Origin: Sphingomonas sp. | Lineage (GTDB): Bacteria > Pseudomonadota > Alphaproteobacteria > Sphingomonadales > Sphingomonadaceae | Direction: 5' to 3' | DNA: 64,000 nt | Assembly (NCBI GenBank): GCA_019635535.1 | Contig: JAHBZH010000001.1 | Coordinates: forward strand, 565,001-629,000 | In this document: positions 1 through 8,019 of the stretch, one piece after another | Layout: each line of letters starts with the position of its first letter | Position numbering within the stretch: the stretch's first letter is position 1 | Position numbers and translations under genes: made by a program | Notes under the pieces: generated by a model | What the model was told of the DNA's origin: nothing | Database searches by the model: none | Seen by the model: the letters and a program-made list of their open reading frames with translations, nothing else

Positions 1-1085
1 GCCTGACGGCGGCGGAAACCGAAACCGTTGCCTGGCTGGTGCGCTGGCACCTCCTGATGTCGGCGACTGCGCAGAAGCGCGATCTCGCCGACCCCCAGAC
101 GATCCAGGATTTCGTCGGGCGCGTGACCAGCCTGGAACGGCTGCGATTGCTCTATATCCTCACCGTGGTCGACATCCGCGCCGTGGGGCCCGGAACCTGG
201 AACGGCTGGAAGGCGCAGCTGCTGCGCACCCTGTTCGACGCCGCCGAGGAGATGCTCCGGCTCGGCCACAAGCAGCAGGGGCGGGCGGCGCGGGTGGAGG
301 AAGTGCGCCGCGCGCTGGGCGACCGGCTGGGCTGGAACGATGCGCGGCTCGTCGCGTATGCCGACCGACTGCCCGACAGCTACTGGCTGGCCGAACCGAT
401 CGAGGTGATCGATCGCAATGCGCGCTTCGTCGCGGCGGCGGATAGGGACGGGCCGGCGACGGCGCCCTACGAGACTGGCGCACAGCCGGAACGCGGCGCG
501 ACGCTGGTGACGATCTATACGCCCGACCGGCCCGGCCTGTTCTATCGCGTCGCCGGCGCGATCAGCCTGGCGGGCGGCAACATCATCGACGCGCGCATCC
601 ACACCACGGCGGACGGCATGGCGCTCGACAATATCCTTGTCCAGGACATGGCGGGCGGTCCGATCGCCGATCACCATCAGCGCGAGCGGCTGGAGCGCGC
701 GGTCGGCGATGCCGTGGCGGGGCAGGAGCCGTCATTGCCGCGCCTCGCCGCGCGGGCGCTCCCGCTGCGCCGGGCCGAGGCGTTCGCGATCAATCCGGCG
801 GTGTTCATCGACAACAAGGCCTCGAGCCGCCACACCGTCGTCGAGATCAATGCCCGCGACCGCGCCGCCTTGCTGAGCGAGCTGGCGCGCGCCTTCCATG
901 AATCGAAGGCATCGATCCGCAGCGCCCATATCGCCACTTATGGTGAGCGCGCCGTCGACGTCTTCTATGTTGCCGACCATGACGGTGCGAAAATCGACGC
1001 GCCGGCCAGGCTGAAGGCGCTGGAAGCCCGGCTGCTCAAGGCCGCCGGGGAGGGCGGAACGACGGCGGACCGCAGGGCGGCCTGA
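1..1085 (+). CDS. glnD: [Protein-PII] uridylyltransferase, C-terminal part (5' truncated by window edge)
   Basis: This is the end of GlnD, the bifunctional enzyme that uridylylates and deuridylylates PII in response to glutamine. The frame is open from base 3 with no start, so the gene begins outside the window. The visible part holds the tail of the HD hydrolase domain and then two ACT domains: the first around the motif TPDRPGLFYRVAGAI, the second around ARDRAALLSELARAF. The tandem ACT pair at the C-terminus is the family hallmark and binds glutamine. The nucleotidyltransferase domain is not in view. It converges on the receptor gene across a shared terminator. Confidence 0.95.
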   Translation, partial: LTAAETETVAWLVRWHLLMSATAQKRDLADPQTIQDFVGRVTSLERLRLLYILTVVDIRAVGPGTWNGWKAQLLRTLFDAAEEMLRLGHKQQGRAARVEEVRRALGDRLGWNDARLVAYADRLPDSYWLAEPIEVIDRNARFVAAADRDGPATAPYETGAQPERGATLVTIYTPDRPGLFYRVAGAISLAGGNIIDARIHTTADGMALDNILVQDMAGGPIADHHQRERLERAVGDAVAGQEPSLPRLAARALPLRRAEAFAINPAVFIDNKASSRHTVVEINARDRAALLSELARAFHESKASIRSAHIATYGERAVDVFYVADHDGAKIDAPARLKALEARLLKAAGEGGTTADRRAA

Positions 1086-1110
1086 GCGCCCGGGATCGGG
1101 AATGGCGGAT

Positions 1111-1147
1111 GAAAAAGGCCCCCGCCTTCCGGCGAGGGCCTTCTTCC
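1111..1147. terminator. Bidirectional rho-independent terminator between glnD and the receptor gene
   Basis: A 12-bp stem (1115-1126 with 1131-1142, one mismatch) closes on a TTCC loop. It is preceded by an A-run on the plus strand and followed by CTTCTTCCCC, so it can stop transcription in both directions between two convergent genes. Confidence 0.8.
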
Positions 1148-1170
1148 CCCCAAAGGGACATGGCCTGTTC

Positions 1171-3957
1171 CTAGAAGCGGAAGCGGCCGGTGATGCCGAA
1201 CGTACGCGGCTCGGCGAGGAAGCTCGCGAAGAGCTGGTTCGCCGTGCCGAAGCCCTGGGTCGCGCCGAACGAGCGGACCTGGGCGACGCTGTTGCTGCCC
1301 TGGAACGGCGCGTTGAACGCGACCTGCTGATATTCCTGGTTGAACAGGTTCTGCGCCCAGAGCTCGACCGCCCAGCGCTGGCCCGGACCGCGGATGCCGA
1401 GGCGTGCATTGAACAGCGCGAAGCTGTCCTGCTCCTTCTCCGGGAAGAGATCGGACCCGGTATTGTAATCGGAAGTCAGGCGCGCATCGATATAGACGAG
1501 CGCACTGAGCCCCGAAGAGCCGAGCGAGGGCGTCCACGTCAGCGAGCTGGTGACGACGACCTGCGGCGCGTTCGACAGATTGTCGCCGGGCAGCAGGAAC
1601 AGCGCCGAATCCAGCGGCGCCCCGGTGTCGCGTCCGACCAGGTCGTTGCGATAGCGGGTGTTGGCATAAGTGAAGCCGGCCGTGAGCTGGAGATCGCGGC
1701 GCGGATAGATCGCCGCTTCGACCTCGATGCCGGTCGACACCACGCCGGCGCGGACCTGATCGGCCGGACAGGCTCCGGTGGCATTGCTGGCATCCGAATC
1801 CGTCCCGCCCAGATCGGCGCCGCAGCCGTTGATGTTCTGGACCAGGAAGACGGAGCCGTTGAACGTGTTGAGCTGGAAATTGTCGAACAGCTGGTGGAAG
1901 GCCGCGACGTTCAGGATGAAGCGGCGACGCGTCCACTTCATGCCCAGCTCGAACGCGTTGACGATTTCCGGATCGAACTGGAGATTGCCGGTGCCGAACG
2001 CCGCGCCGCGCCCGCCGACATTGCGCGGATCGCTGGGCGCGAAGATCGGCGAGCCGAGCGCCGAGCGATCGAGATTGAAGCCGCCCGCCTTATAGCCGCG
2101 CGAATAGCTGGCATAGAGCAGCAGGTCGCTGGTCGGCCGGTAGGAGAGCACGCCGGTGCCGGTGAACTCGTCCTCGTCGCGCTCGTCGGACAGGTTGAGC
2201 GCGTTGAGCGCACTCGACGAATTGCCCTGGCACGTCAGGTTGACGAGGCCCGCGACGAGCGGTGCCGCGGTCGCCGGTATCAGGCCGGCGTTGGCGCCTC
2301 CCGGGAGGAAGGGCGAAAAGGCCGCCTGCTGGATCGGGCAGATTGTGTTCGTGTTGTTGAAATTGGCTGAAAATTCCTTCTTCTCGCTAGTGTAGCGAAG
2401 GCCGATCGTTAGGCTCAGATTGTCGGTGATGTTGAAGATGTTGTGAGTGAAGAGCGCCCAGTTGGTGCTCTCCTGGAAATAATTGGCGTTGCTGTCGCCG
2501 ACGCTGTTGACCGTGCTCAGGCGATCGAGGCCGCCCAGGAAGAGCGGCGCCAGCGCGCCGAACGCGCCGGTCAGCGTCGCCCGGCCCGCCGGGCTCATGC
2601 AGCCCGGCGCGGCCGGATCGCGCAGCACCGAAGCGGCGTTGATCGTCGCGACGAGGCGGCAGGCGGCGAAAGCACCATATTGGGCACCGAAGCGCAGATT
2701 GTCGCGCAGCGACAGATCCTCGCTGGCGAAATAGCCACCGACCAGCCAGTCGAGCGCACCGTTGAACGCCGATCCCTGCAGCCGCAGCTCCTGCGTGAAG
2801 GTGCGGAAGCGGCGGAAGGCGTTGCCGTCGTCGGCGCGGAACAGGATGTCGACATTGGTGTAGTCGACATCGCCCGGCTGCTCGGACCGGTAGCTGCGAT
2901 AGGCGGTGATCGCGGTCAGGGTCGCGCCGCCCAGATCCCAGTCGATCTGGCCTGAGAGGCCCCAATCGCGGGTGCTGCCCTCATAAGTTAGGCCGGGCGT
3001 GATCGCGATCCGGCGATTATAGGGATCGCCGGCGGACGGAATGACGCCGCCCAGGCTGGTCAGGACGTCGATGATCCGGTTGCTCGGCGCGGTGGAGAAG
3101 TCGCCGGGCGCGCCGGGCGTCGGATCGAATGTCTCGGACAGCCCGACATAGACGGCACCGCAGCAGGATTCGTCGCGGCGGGTGTAATCGCCGATCAGCC
3201 GGATCGAGATCGCGTCGCTGGGCTCGAACAGCAATTGGCCGCGCACGAACAGGCGATCGCGGTCGTTCACCGTGCTTTCGGTCGCGCCGCCGGCGTTGAC
3301 GACATCGTAGAAGCCGTCGCGACGCGCGTAAATCGCATCGATACGAAAAGCGGTGTTCTCGCCGATCGGGCCGGTCACCGCGCCGGCGGCGCGGGCATAG
3401 TCGTAATTGCCGTAGGTAAGTTCGGCATAGCCGCCGAACTCGAACTCGGGACGGCGGGTGATGACATGGATGAGGCCGGCCGAAGCGTTGCGGCCGAACA
3501 AGGTGCCCTGCGGCCCGCGCATGACTTCGACGCGATCGACCTCGCCCAGCTCGTTAAGGCCGATGCCCGAGCGCGAGCGATAGACGCCGTCGATGAACAC
3601 CGCGACCGAGCTTTCGAGACCCGGATTGTCACCGACCGTGCCGATGCCGCGGATGCGGGCCGAACCGTTCGCTTCGGTGCCGGTCGAGGAGACGAGCAGC
3701 GACGGCGCGAGCTGGTTGAGCTGGCGGATGTCGCTGGCGCCAGTATTGGCCAGCGCCTGGCCGCCGACCGCGGACACGGCAAGCGGCACATCCTGGAGGA
3801 CCTGGCGGCGACCCTGGGCGGTGATGACGATCTCCGCCTGGGTGTTGACGGCGCCTTCCTGCGCGCTGGCGTCGGCGGCCGCTTCCTGATCCTGCGCATG
3901 AGCCGGCGCGGCGAGCGCGGCGAAACCGGCGGACAGCAGCCAGAAGGTCTTGGACAT
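1171..3957 (-). CDS. TonB-dependent outer-membrane receptor
   Basis: A 928-residue outer-membrane active transporter powered by TonB-ExbBD. A signal peptide ends near residue 21 (APAHA then Q). A TonB box, EIVITAQ, lies at about 42-48. The plug domain follows, with the conserved GPQGTLFGRNASAG stretch near residue 150, and the rest is a 22-strand barrel ending in the typical terminal Phe (FRF). The length and sequence are those of the large sphingomonad receptor family whose members take up siderophores, vitamins or glycans; the substrate cannot be told from the sequence. It stands alone, with no adjacent substrate-specific genes. A hairpin overlapping the ribosome binding site suggests post-transcriptional control. 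Confidence 0.93.
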   Translation of the reverse strand: MSKTFWLLSAGFAALAAPAHAQDQEAAADASAQEGAVNTQAEIVITAQGRRQVLQDVPLAVSAVGGQALANTGASDIRQLNQLAPSLLVSSTGTEANGSARIRGIGTVGDNPGLESSVAVFIDGVYRSRSGIGLNELGEVDRVEVMRGPQGTLFGRNASAGLIHVITRRPEFEFGGYAELTYGNYDYARAAGAVTGPIGENTAFRIDAIYARRDGFYDVVNAGGATESTVNDRDRLFVRGQLLFEPSDAISIRLIGDYTRRDESCCGAVYVGLSETFDPTPGAPGDFSTAPSNRIIDVLTSLGGVIPSAGDPYNRRIAITPGLTYEGSTRDWGLSGQIDWDLGGATLTAITAYRSYRSEQPGDVDYTNVDILFRADDGNAFRRFRTFTQELRLQGSAFNGALDWLVGGYFASEDLSLRDNLRFGAQYGAFAACRLVATINAASVLRDPAAPGCMSPAGRATLTGAFGALAPLFLGGLDRLSTVNSVGDSNANYFQESTNWALFTHNIFNITDNLSLTIGLRYTSEKKEFSANFNNTNTICPIQQAAFSPFLPGGANAGLIPATAAPLVAGLVNLTCQGNSSSALNALNLSDERDEDEFTGTGVLSYRPTSDLLLYASYSRGYKAGGFNLDRSALGSPIFAPSDPRNVGGRGAAFGTGNLQFDPEIVNAFELGMKWTRRRFILNVAAFHQLFDNFQLNTFNGSVFLVQNINGCGADLGGTDSDASNATGACPADQVRAGVVSTGIEVEAAIYPRRDLQLTAGFTYANTRYRNDLVGRDTGAPLDSALFLLPGDNLSNAPQVVVTSSLTWTPSLGSSGLSALVYIDARLTSDYNTGSDLFPEKEQDSFALFNARLGIRGPGQRWAVELWAQNLFNQEYQQVAFNAPFQGSNSVAQVRSFGATQGFGTANQLFASFLAEPRTFGITGRFRF

Positions 3958-3963
3958 GAACCC

Positions 3964-3989
3964 CTCCCAATATGTTATCTGTTTGGGAG
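3964..3989 (-). promoter_or_regulatory. Inverted repeat overlapping the receptor's ribosome binding site
   Basis: Arms CTCCCAA and TTGGGAG are 12 nt apart, 7 nt before the receptor start codon. In the mRNA the 3' arm contains the GGGAGGGG Shine-Dalgarno sequence, so the hairpin would hide it. It could equally be a DNA operator. Confidence 0.4.
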
Positions 3990-4214
3990 AAGGCTAACCC
4001 GGAAGCCACGGCTCCGCCAGCGGAAAAACCGCGGAATTCCTTAGGTCTGGCGGCCCTTATTGCAAATCCGCAACAGATTGGTTGCGAGTTGAAACGGGTG
4101 TGATCGGCCTTCCGCTACGGAAAGCTGGCCTCCTTCGCAATCGCCGGATCGGGGCGAAATCGCGGCCGCCGACCGGTTTTCGGACCGCGCGCGCCTTTCG
4201 GGGTGAACGGGGGC

Positions 4215-4757
4215 TTATTTGGGGGCCAGAACCATCAGCATCTGGCGCCCTTCCATGCGCGGATGCTGCTCGATCTTGGCGATCTCGGCGACATCGGCCT
4301 GGACGCGCTGCAGGAGCTGCATGCCCAATTCGCCATGCGCCAGTTCGCGGCCGCGGAAGCGCAGCGTCACCTTCACCTTGTCGCCCTCGCCGATGAACTC
4401 GACGATCTTCTTCATCTTCGTCCCATAATCATGGTCGTCGATGTTCGGACGCATCTTGATCTCCTTGATCTCCTGCGTCTTCTGGGTCTTGCGGGCGAGG
4501 TTCGCCTTTTTCTGGGCCTCGTACTTGAACTTGCCGACGTCGAGGAACTTGCACACCGGCGGATCGGCGTTCGGGGAAACCTCGACGAGATCGAGGCCGA
4601 CATCGGCGGCCTGCTCGATCGCCTCGGCGGTCAGTAGAACGCCGAGATTTTCGCCATTCTCATCGATCACGCGCACCTTGGGCGCGGAGATGAATTCGTT
4701 GAAGCGGGGGCCGCTGAGCGGCGGGGCGGCGGGACGCCGCATCTGGGGGGAACGTAT
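4215..4757 (-). CDS. infC: Translation initiation factor IF-3, AUA start codon
   Basis: IF-3 binds the 30S subunit and proofreads initiator tRNA and start codon. The 180-residue product has the usual N domain ([20 protein letters not shown] onward), a lysine-rich linker, and the C domain with [11 protein letters not shown]. The first in-frame ATG (4742) lacks a ribosome site, but five codons upstream an ATA sits 8 nt after a strong AGGAG. This fits the rule that infC starts with a rare codon that IF-3 itself rejects, giving autoregulation (AUU in E. coli). It lies 107 bp downstream of thrS, as in the thrS-infC operon of many bacteria; rpmI and rplT do not follow here. Confidence 0.93.
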   Translation of the reverse strand: MRSPQMRRPAAPPLSGPRFNEFISAPKVRVIDENGENLGVLLTAEAIEQAADVGLDLVEVSPNADPPVCKFLDVGKFKYEAQKKANLARKTQKTQEIKEIKMRPNIDDHDYGTKMKKIVEFIGEGDKVKVTLRFRGRELAHGELGMQLLQRVQADVAEIAKIEQHPRMEGRQMLMVLAPK

Positions 4758-4765
4758 GTTGGCTT

Positions 4766-4770
4766 CTCCT
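4766..4770 (-). promoter_or_regulatory. Shine-Dalgarno sequence that fixes the AUA start of infC
   Basis: AGGAG on the minus strand, spaced 8 nt from ATA at 4757-4755 and 23 nt from the first ATG, so only the ATA is correctly placed. Confidence 0.75.
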
Positions 4771-4864
4771 GATGCCGAAGGGCGGCCTTACCTAGTGAAT
4801 ATGCCGCGCGAATGAAAGATGCTGCTCCACGGGGCCATGATTTTTCGCGCCGCGCTGTGGCGGA

Positions 4865-6865
4865 TCAGTCCCGCAGATCCGGCGCCCGCGCCTCGGCCGT
4901 GAGACGATCGACCAGCGCGTCGAGGCCGATCACCTCCTGTCGCGCATCGGCGCCGAGCGGGCGCAGCGCGACGGTGCGCTCGTCGGCCTCGCGCTTGCCG
5001 ACGACCAGCAGGTAGGGAACCTTGGCCAGGCTGTGCTCGCGCACCTTGTAATTGATCTTCTCGTTCCTGAGGTCCGCCTCGATCCGAATTCCCGCCGCGC
5101 GCAGCACGGATTCGACCTCGCGGGCATAATCGTCGGCGTCGGACACGATCGTCGCCACCACCGCCTGGACCGGCGCCAGCCAGAGCGGGAACCGGCCGGC
5201 ATAATGCTCGATCAGGATGCCGATGAACCGCTCGTAGGAGCCGAAGATCGCGCGGTGCAGCATCACCGGCCGGTGCCGCCCGCCATCCTCGGCGACATAG
5301 GAGGCGTCGAGTCGCTCGGGCAGGTTACGGTCCGACTGGATCGTGCCGACCTGCCAGGTGCGGCCGATCGCGTCGGTGAGATGCCATTCGAGCTTCGGCG
5401 CGTAGAAGGCGCCTTCGCCCGGCAATTCCTCCCAGCCATATTCGTCCGTGGCGAGACCCGCCGCGACGACGGCGTCGCGCAGCTCGCCTTCGGCCAGGTC
5501 CCACATCTCGTCGCTGCCGAAGCGGTTTTCGGGGCGCAGCGCCAGCTTGATCGAATAGCTGAAGCCGAAATCCCTGTAGATGCGGTCGGCGAGCTCGCAA
5601 AAGGCGCGGACTTCAGCCGACACCTGATCCTCGCGGCAGAAGATATGGGCGTCGTCCTGCGTGAACTGGCGCACCCGCATCAGCCCGTGCAGCGCGCCGT
5701 GCGGCTCGTTGCGATGGCAGCAGCCATTCTCGTAGAAACGCAGCGGCAGCTCGCGATAGGACTTGATGCCCTGGCGGAAGATCAGGACATGGGCCGGGCA
5801 GTTCATCGGCTTGAGCGCCATCCAGGCCGCATCGTCCGAGACGATCGGGCCTTCATCCTCCGTGTTCGGCACCTCGTCGGGGATGACGAACATGTTCTCG
5901 CGATATTTGCCCCAGTGGCCGGATTGCTCCCACTGACGCGCGTCCATCACCTGCGGCGTCTTGACCTCCTTGTAGCCCGCGCCGTCGATCGCGCGGCGCA
6001 TATAGGCCTCCAGCTCGCGCCAGATCAGATAGCCTTTCGGGTGCCAGAAGACGCTGCCATGCGCCTCGGCCTGGAGGTGGAACAGGTCCATCTCCTGCCC
6101 CAGCTTGCGATGGTCGCGCCTGGCCGCCTCCTCGAGCCGGACGAGATGCGCGTCGAGCTGCTTCTTGTTGAGCCAGCCCGTGCCGTAGATGCGCGACAAT
6201 TGCGGATTGCGTTGGTCGCCGCGCCAATAGGCGCCGGACACGCGGGTCAGCTTGAAGGCGTCGGGATCGAGCTTGCCCGTGGAGGCGAGATGCGGGCCCC
6301 GGCACAGGTCGAGCCAGTCGCCGGTGCGGTACATGGAGATCGTCTCGTCCTCGGGCAGCTCCATCACCCATTCGGCCTTGAACGTCTCGCCCTGCGCGAC
6401 GAAGAAATTGCGGACCCGCTCCCGATCCCATTCCTCGCGCACCAGCGGCGTGTCGGACCGGATGATGCGCCGCATCTCCTCCTCGATGACCGGCAGGTCC
6501 TCCTCGGTGAACGGGCCGCGCTCCGGAGCGGGCGCAAAATCGTAATAGAAGCCGTCCTCGGTCGCCGGGCCGAAGGTGATCTGCGTACCCGGGAACAGGC
6601 GCTGCACCGCCTCGGCCAGGACATGGGCGAAATCGTGTCGCGCCAGCTCCAGCGCGTCCGCCTCGTCGCGCGCCGTGACCAGCGCCAGCTCGCTATCGCC
6701 GTCGAACGGACGGCCGATGTCGCGCAGCTCGCCATTGACCCGCGCCGCCAGCGCCGCTTTGGCGAGGCCCGGCCCGATCGCAGTCGCCACGTCGGCGGGG
6801 GTGGAGCCCGGCGCGACCTCGCGGACCGATCCGTCGGGAAGGCTGATCTTCAGCAATTGCGTCAT
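4865..6865 (-). CDS. thrS: Threonyl-tRNA synthetase
   Basis: ThrRS (666 aa) charges tRNA-Thr. The order is TGS domain (1-62), editing domain starting at HDFAH (77-81), class II catalytic core with MNCPAH and [11 protein letters not shown] carrying the zinc-binding Cys/His residues, then the anticodon-binding domain. The start at 6865 ([13 protein letters not shown]) matches the family start and has AGGAC 5 nt upstream; an upstream GTG extension is rejected. The mRNA leader of about 195 nt contains a threonine-rich short reading frame and nested hairpins, suggesting control by threonine-tRNA supply. infC follows on the same strand. Confidence 0.97.
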   Translation of the reverse strand: MTQLLKISLPDGSVREVAPGSTPADVATAIGPGLAKAALAARVNGELRDIGRPFDGDSELALVTARDEADALELARHDFAHVLAEAVQRLFPGTQITFGPATEDGFYYDFAPAPERGPFTEEDLPVIEEEMRRIIRSDTPLVREEWDRERVRNFFVAQGETFKAEWVMELPEDETISMYRTGDWLDLCRGPHLASTGKLDPDAFKLTRVSGAYWRGDQRNPQLSRIYGTGWLNKKQLDAHLVRLEEAARRDHRKLGQEMDLFHLQAEAHGSVFWHPKGYLIWRELEAYMRRAIDGAGYKEVKTPQVMDARQWEQSGHWGKYRENMFVIPDEVPNTEDEGPIVSDDAAWMALKPMNCPAHVLIFRQGIKSYRELPLRFYENGCCHRNEPHGALHGLMRVRQFTQDDAHIFCREDQVSAEVRAFCELADRIYRDFGFSYSIKLALRPENRFGSDEMWDLAEGELRDAVVAAGLATDEYGWEELPGEGAFYAPKLEWHLTDAIGRTWQVGTIQSDRNLPERLDASYVAEDGGRHRPVMLHRAIFGSYERFIGILIEHYAGRFPLWLAPVQAVVATIVSDADDYAREVESVLRAAGIRIEADLRNEKINYKVREHSLAKVPYLLVVGKREADERTVALRPLGADARQEVIGLDALVDRLTAEARAPDLRD

Positions 6866-6942
6866 CGTCTGTCCTGTTCGCGTATCGCGCGCCGGATTAC
6901 GGGCGCGACGGGCGGGAAACAAGGGGAAGGTGGGAAGGTCCG

Positions 6943-7025
6943 CCGGCCCTGCCCACCACCGGGCAGCGGCCGGAAACGCCCCGCGTCAGCCGACGCGCAC
7001 GCTCCGCCGCCCCCGGCCGGGGCGG
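6943..7025 (-). promoter_or_regulatory. Candidate transcription attenuator in the thrS leader
   Basis: On the minus strand the leader codes ACG ACG ACT ATC ACC and then enters hairpin 1:2 (7025-7019 with 7013-7007, 7 GC pairs). Hairpin 3:4 (6973-6943) has two blocks of 6 pairs separated by a one-base bulge. The 3' part of the leader frame (GGGGGCGGCGG) can also pair with the 5' half of hairpin 3:4 (GCCGCTGCCC), an antiterminator-like alternative. No U-run follows 3:4, only a pyrimidine-rich stretch, so termination could be Rho-type or the switch could act otherwise. Inference from sequence only. Confidence 0.5.
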
Positions 7026-7060
7026 GTGATAGTCGTCGTGCGGGCGCTGCGCGAAGCCAT
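6986..7060 (-). CDS. Putative threonine leader peptide of thrS (24 aa)
   Basis: A 24-codon frame whose residues 8-12 read T-T-T-I-T, recalling the Thr/Ile run in the E. coli thr operon leader. It starts at the position where transcription from the proposed promoter (-10 TATATG at 7072-7067) should begin, so it would be leaderless; no Shine-Dalgarno sequence is present. An in-frame ATG at 7069 lies inside the -10 element. The Thr codons sit immediately before hairpin 1:2, the place needed for a stalled ribosome to mask segment 1. It may still be a chance frame. Confidence 0.45.
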   Translation of the reverse strand: MASRSARTTTITRPGRGRRSVRVG

Positions 7061-7066
7061 GTCGAC

Positions 7067-7095
7067 CATATAGGCGAAGCACGGCGAAAAGTCAC
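7067..7095 (-). promoter_or_regulatory. Candidate thrS promoter
   Basis: On the minus strand GTGACT (7095-7090), a 17-bp spacer, then TATATG (7072-7067): 4/6 matches to each consensus hexamer with optimal spacing. Transcription would start near 7060, at the leader peptide ATG. Confidence 0.4.
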
Positions 7096-7105
7096 GGCAC
7101 CTCTC

Positions 7106-7157
7106 TTGTAAAGGACAGTTGACAAATGACGAAGTCTTTTGTAAACCTCGCTTGTCA
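7106..7157 (+). promoter_or_regulatory. Promoter and candidate operator of the small-membrane-protein/XRE module
   Basis: TTGACA at 7119-7124 with TAAACC at 7142-7147 (17-bp spacer) is a likely promoter. TTGTAAA occurs twice, at 7106 and 7139, exactly 33 bp apart (three helical turns), and TGACAA (7120) is mirrored by TTGTCA (7152). The sites flank and overlap the -35/-10, as expected for an autorepressor site of the XRE protein encoded downstream. Confidence 0.45.
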
Positions 7158-7180
7158 TTCAGGCAAGGAAGGTTGACCAT

Positions 7181-7351
7181 ATGTCCATCATTCATCAGGC
7201 TCTGTTCTGGGCGCTCGCCATCCTGCTCGTCGCGCTGACGGGCGCGACCGGGCTCATTCCGGAGCGGGTGGCCACTTCGCTCGTCACCGTTCTGCCGCTC
7301 GTGATGGTCGCGATCATCGCCGGTCGCCGCCGGCGCTGCGCGAAGGCCTGA
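7181..7351 (+). CDS. Small two-helix membrane protein (56 aa)
   Basis: A 56-residue protein not assigned to a family. Two hydrophobic helices are visible: residues 7-25 (ALFWALAILLVALTG) and about 33-48 (SLVTVLPLVMVAIIAG). It ends in a basic cytoplasmic tail, GRRRRCAKA, so both ends should be cytoplasmic if the turn LIPERVATS is outside. AAGGAAGG lies 8 nt upstream of the ATG. It is the first gene of a three-gene operon: 3 nt later starts a larger membrane protein and then an XRE regulator. A sensory or stress role is possible, but function is unknown. Confidence 0.75.
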   Translation: MSIIHQALFWALAILLVALTGATGLIPERVATSLVTVLPLVMVAIIAGRRRRCAKA

Positions 7352-7354
7352 GCC

Positions 7355-7765
7355 ATGGCCGCGAACCCGGCGCAAAGGCGCTATCTGCGCCGCACGATCC
7401 CGATCACGATCGCCTATCTCGCCGCCGTCTTTCTCGCGGCTGCCCTGGTCGATGACCGCGCTTCGGTCAGCGCCGGCGTCGTCGCGCTGGCGCTGCTGCC
7501 GGGCATGGCCGCTTTGGGCTGGATCTGGGCGCTGGGCCGGCTGCTGGTCGAGCTGGACGACGAATATCTGCGGATGCTGGAGGTGCGGAAGTTCCTGATC
7601 GCGACCGCGATCGTGCTCGCCGTGTCCAGCGTCTGGGGCCTGCTGGAAATGTTCACCAGCGTGCCGCGCCTGCCGGTTTTCTACATCTTCCCGCTCTGGT
7701 GCTTCAGCCTGATCTTCGGGCAGCTCCTCAACCGCTCTACACTGGACGACGGAGGCTGTTCGTGA
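7355..7765 (+). CDS. Hypothetical inner-membrane protein in XRE operon
   Basis: A 136-residue integral membrane protein with four likely transmembrane helices: about 15-32, 40-62, 79-98 and 106-124. A short acidic stretch, ELDDEYLRMLEVRKF, lies between helices 2 and 3. I recognise similarity in layout to uncharacterised membrane proteins commonly encoded just before small XRE regulators in alphaproteobacteria, but no biochemical function is known to me. The stop codon overlaps the GTG start of the regulator (GTGA), so the two are translationally coupled, which suggests a shared pathway, perhaps with the membrane protein as sensor or effector. Confidence 0.8.
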   Translation: MAANPAQRRYLRRTIPITIAYLAAVFLAAALVDDRASVSAGVVALALLPGMAALGWIWALGRLLVELDDEYLRMLEVRKFLIATAIVLAVSSVWGLLEMFTSVPRLPVFYIFPLWCFSLIFGQLLNRSTLDDGGCS

Positions 7766-7968
7766 AGAACCGCCTGCGCGTCCTGCGCGCCGAGAGGGAA
7801 TGGAGCCAGGGCGATCTCGCCGAGCGGCTCGGCGTCTCGCGCCAGAGCGTCAATGCGATCGAAACCGGGAAATACGATCCGTCTTTGCCGCTCGCCTTCC
7901 GCATCGCCGATTTGTTCGAGCTCAGGATCGAAGAGGTGTTCGAAAATCCCGCCAAGGAGCCCGCCTGA
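7762..7968 (+). CDS. XRE-family HTH transcriptional regulator (68 aa)
   Basis: A compact cytoplasmic DNA-binding protein made of a single helix-turn-helix domain. The recognition region is WSQGDLAERLGVSRQSVNAI followed by ETGKYDPSLPLAFRIA, typical of the YozG/YgzD-like small XRE group. The GTG start at 7762 overlaps the preceding stop and has GGAGG 7 nt upstream. Proteins of this group usually autorepress the operon carrying them and their membrane partner; the paired TTGTAAA sites before the operon are candidate targets. No ligand domain is present. Confidence 0.9.
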   Translation: MKNRLRVLRAEREWSQGDLAERLGVSRQSVNAIETGKYDPSLPLAFRIADLFELRIEEVFENPAKEPA

Positions 7969-7983
7969 GAGGCCGCCCAGGCC

Positions 7984-8002
7984 GTTTCAGCTTCGCCGAA
8001 AC
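7984..8002. repeat. TTTCAGC-type hairpin, copy 1
   Basis: GTTTCAGC, TTC, GCCGAAAC: an 8-bp stem with one mismatch in the 51-bp gap between the XRE gene and the hydrolase. Related hairpins occur at 27938 and 59413. Confidence 0.6.
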
Positions 8003-8019
8003 CGGTCTAAAGCACGGGT

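Noticed and set aside
5033..7111. Long open frame antisense to thrS (692 codons)
   Set aside because: Its composition and arginine/alanine-rich product mirror thrS codon bias at high GC; the thrS frame has all family motifs.
6986..7375. 129-codon minus-strand protein upstream of thrS
   Set aside because: It runs through the promoter and small membrane gene; only its last 24 codons look like a leader peptide.
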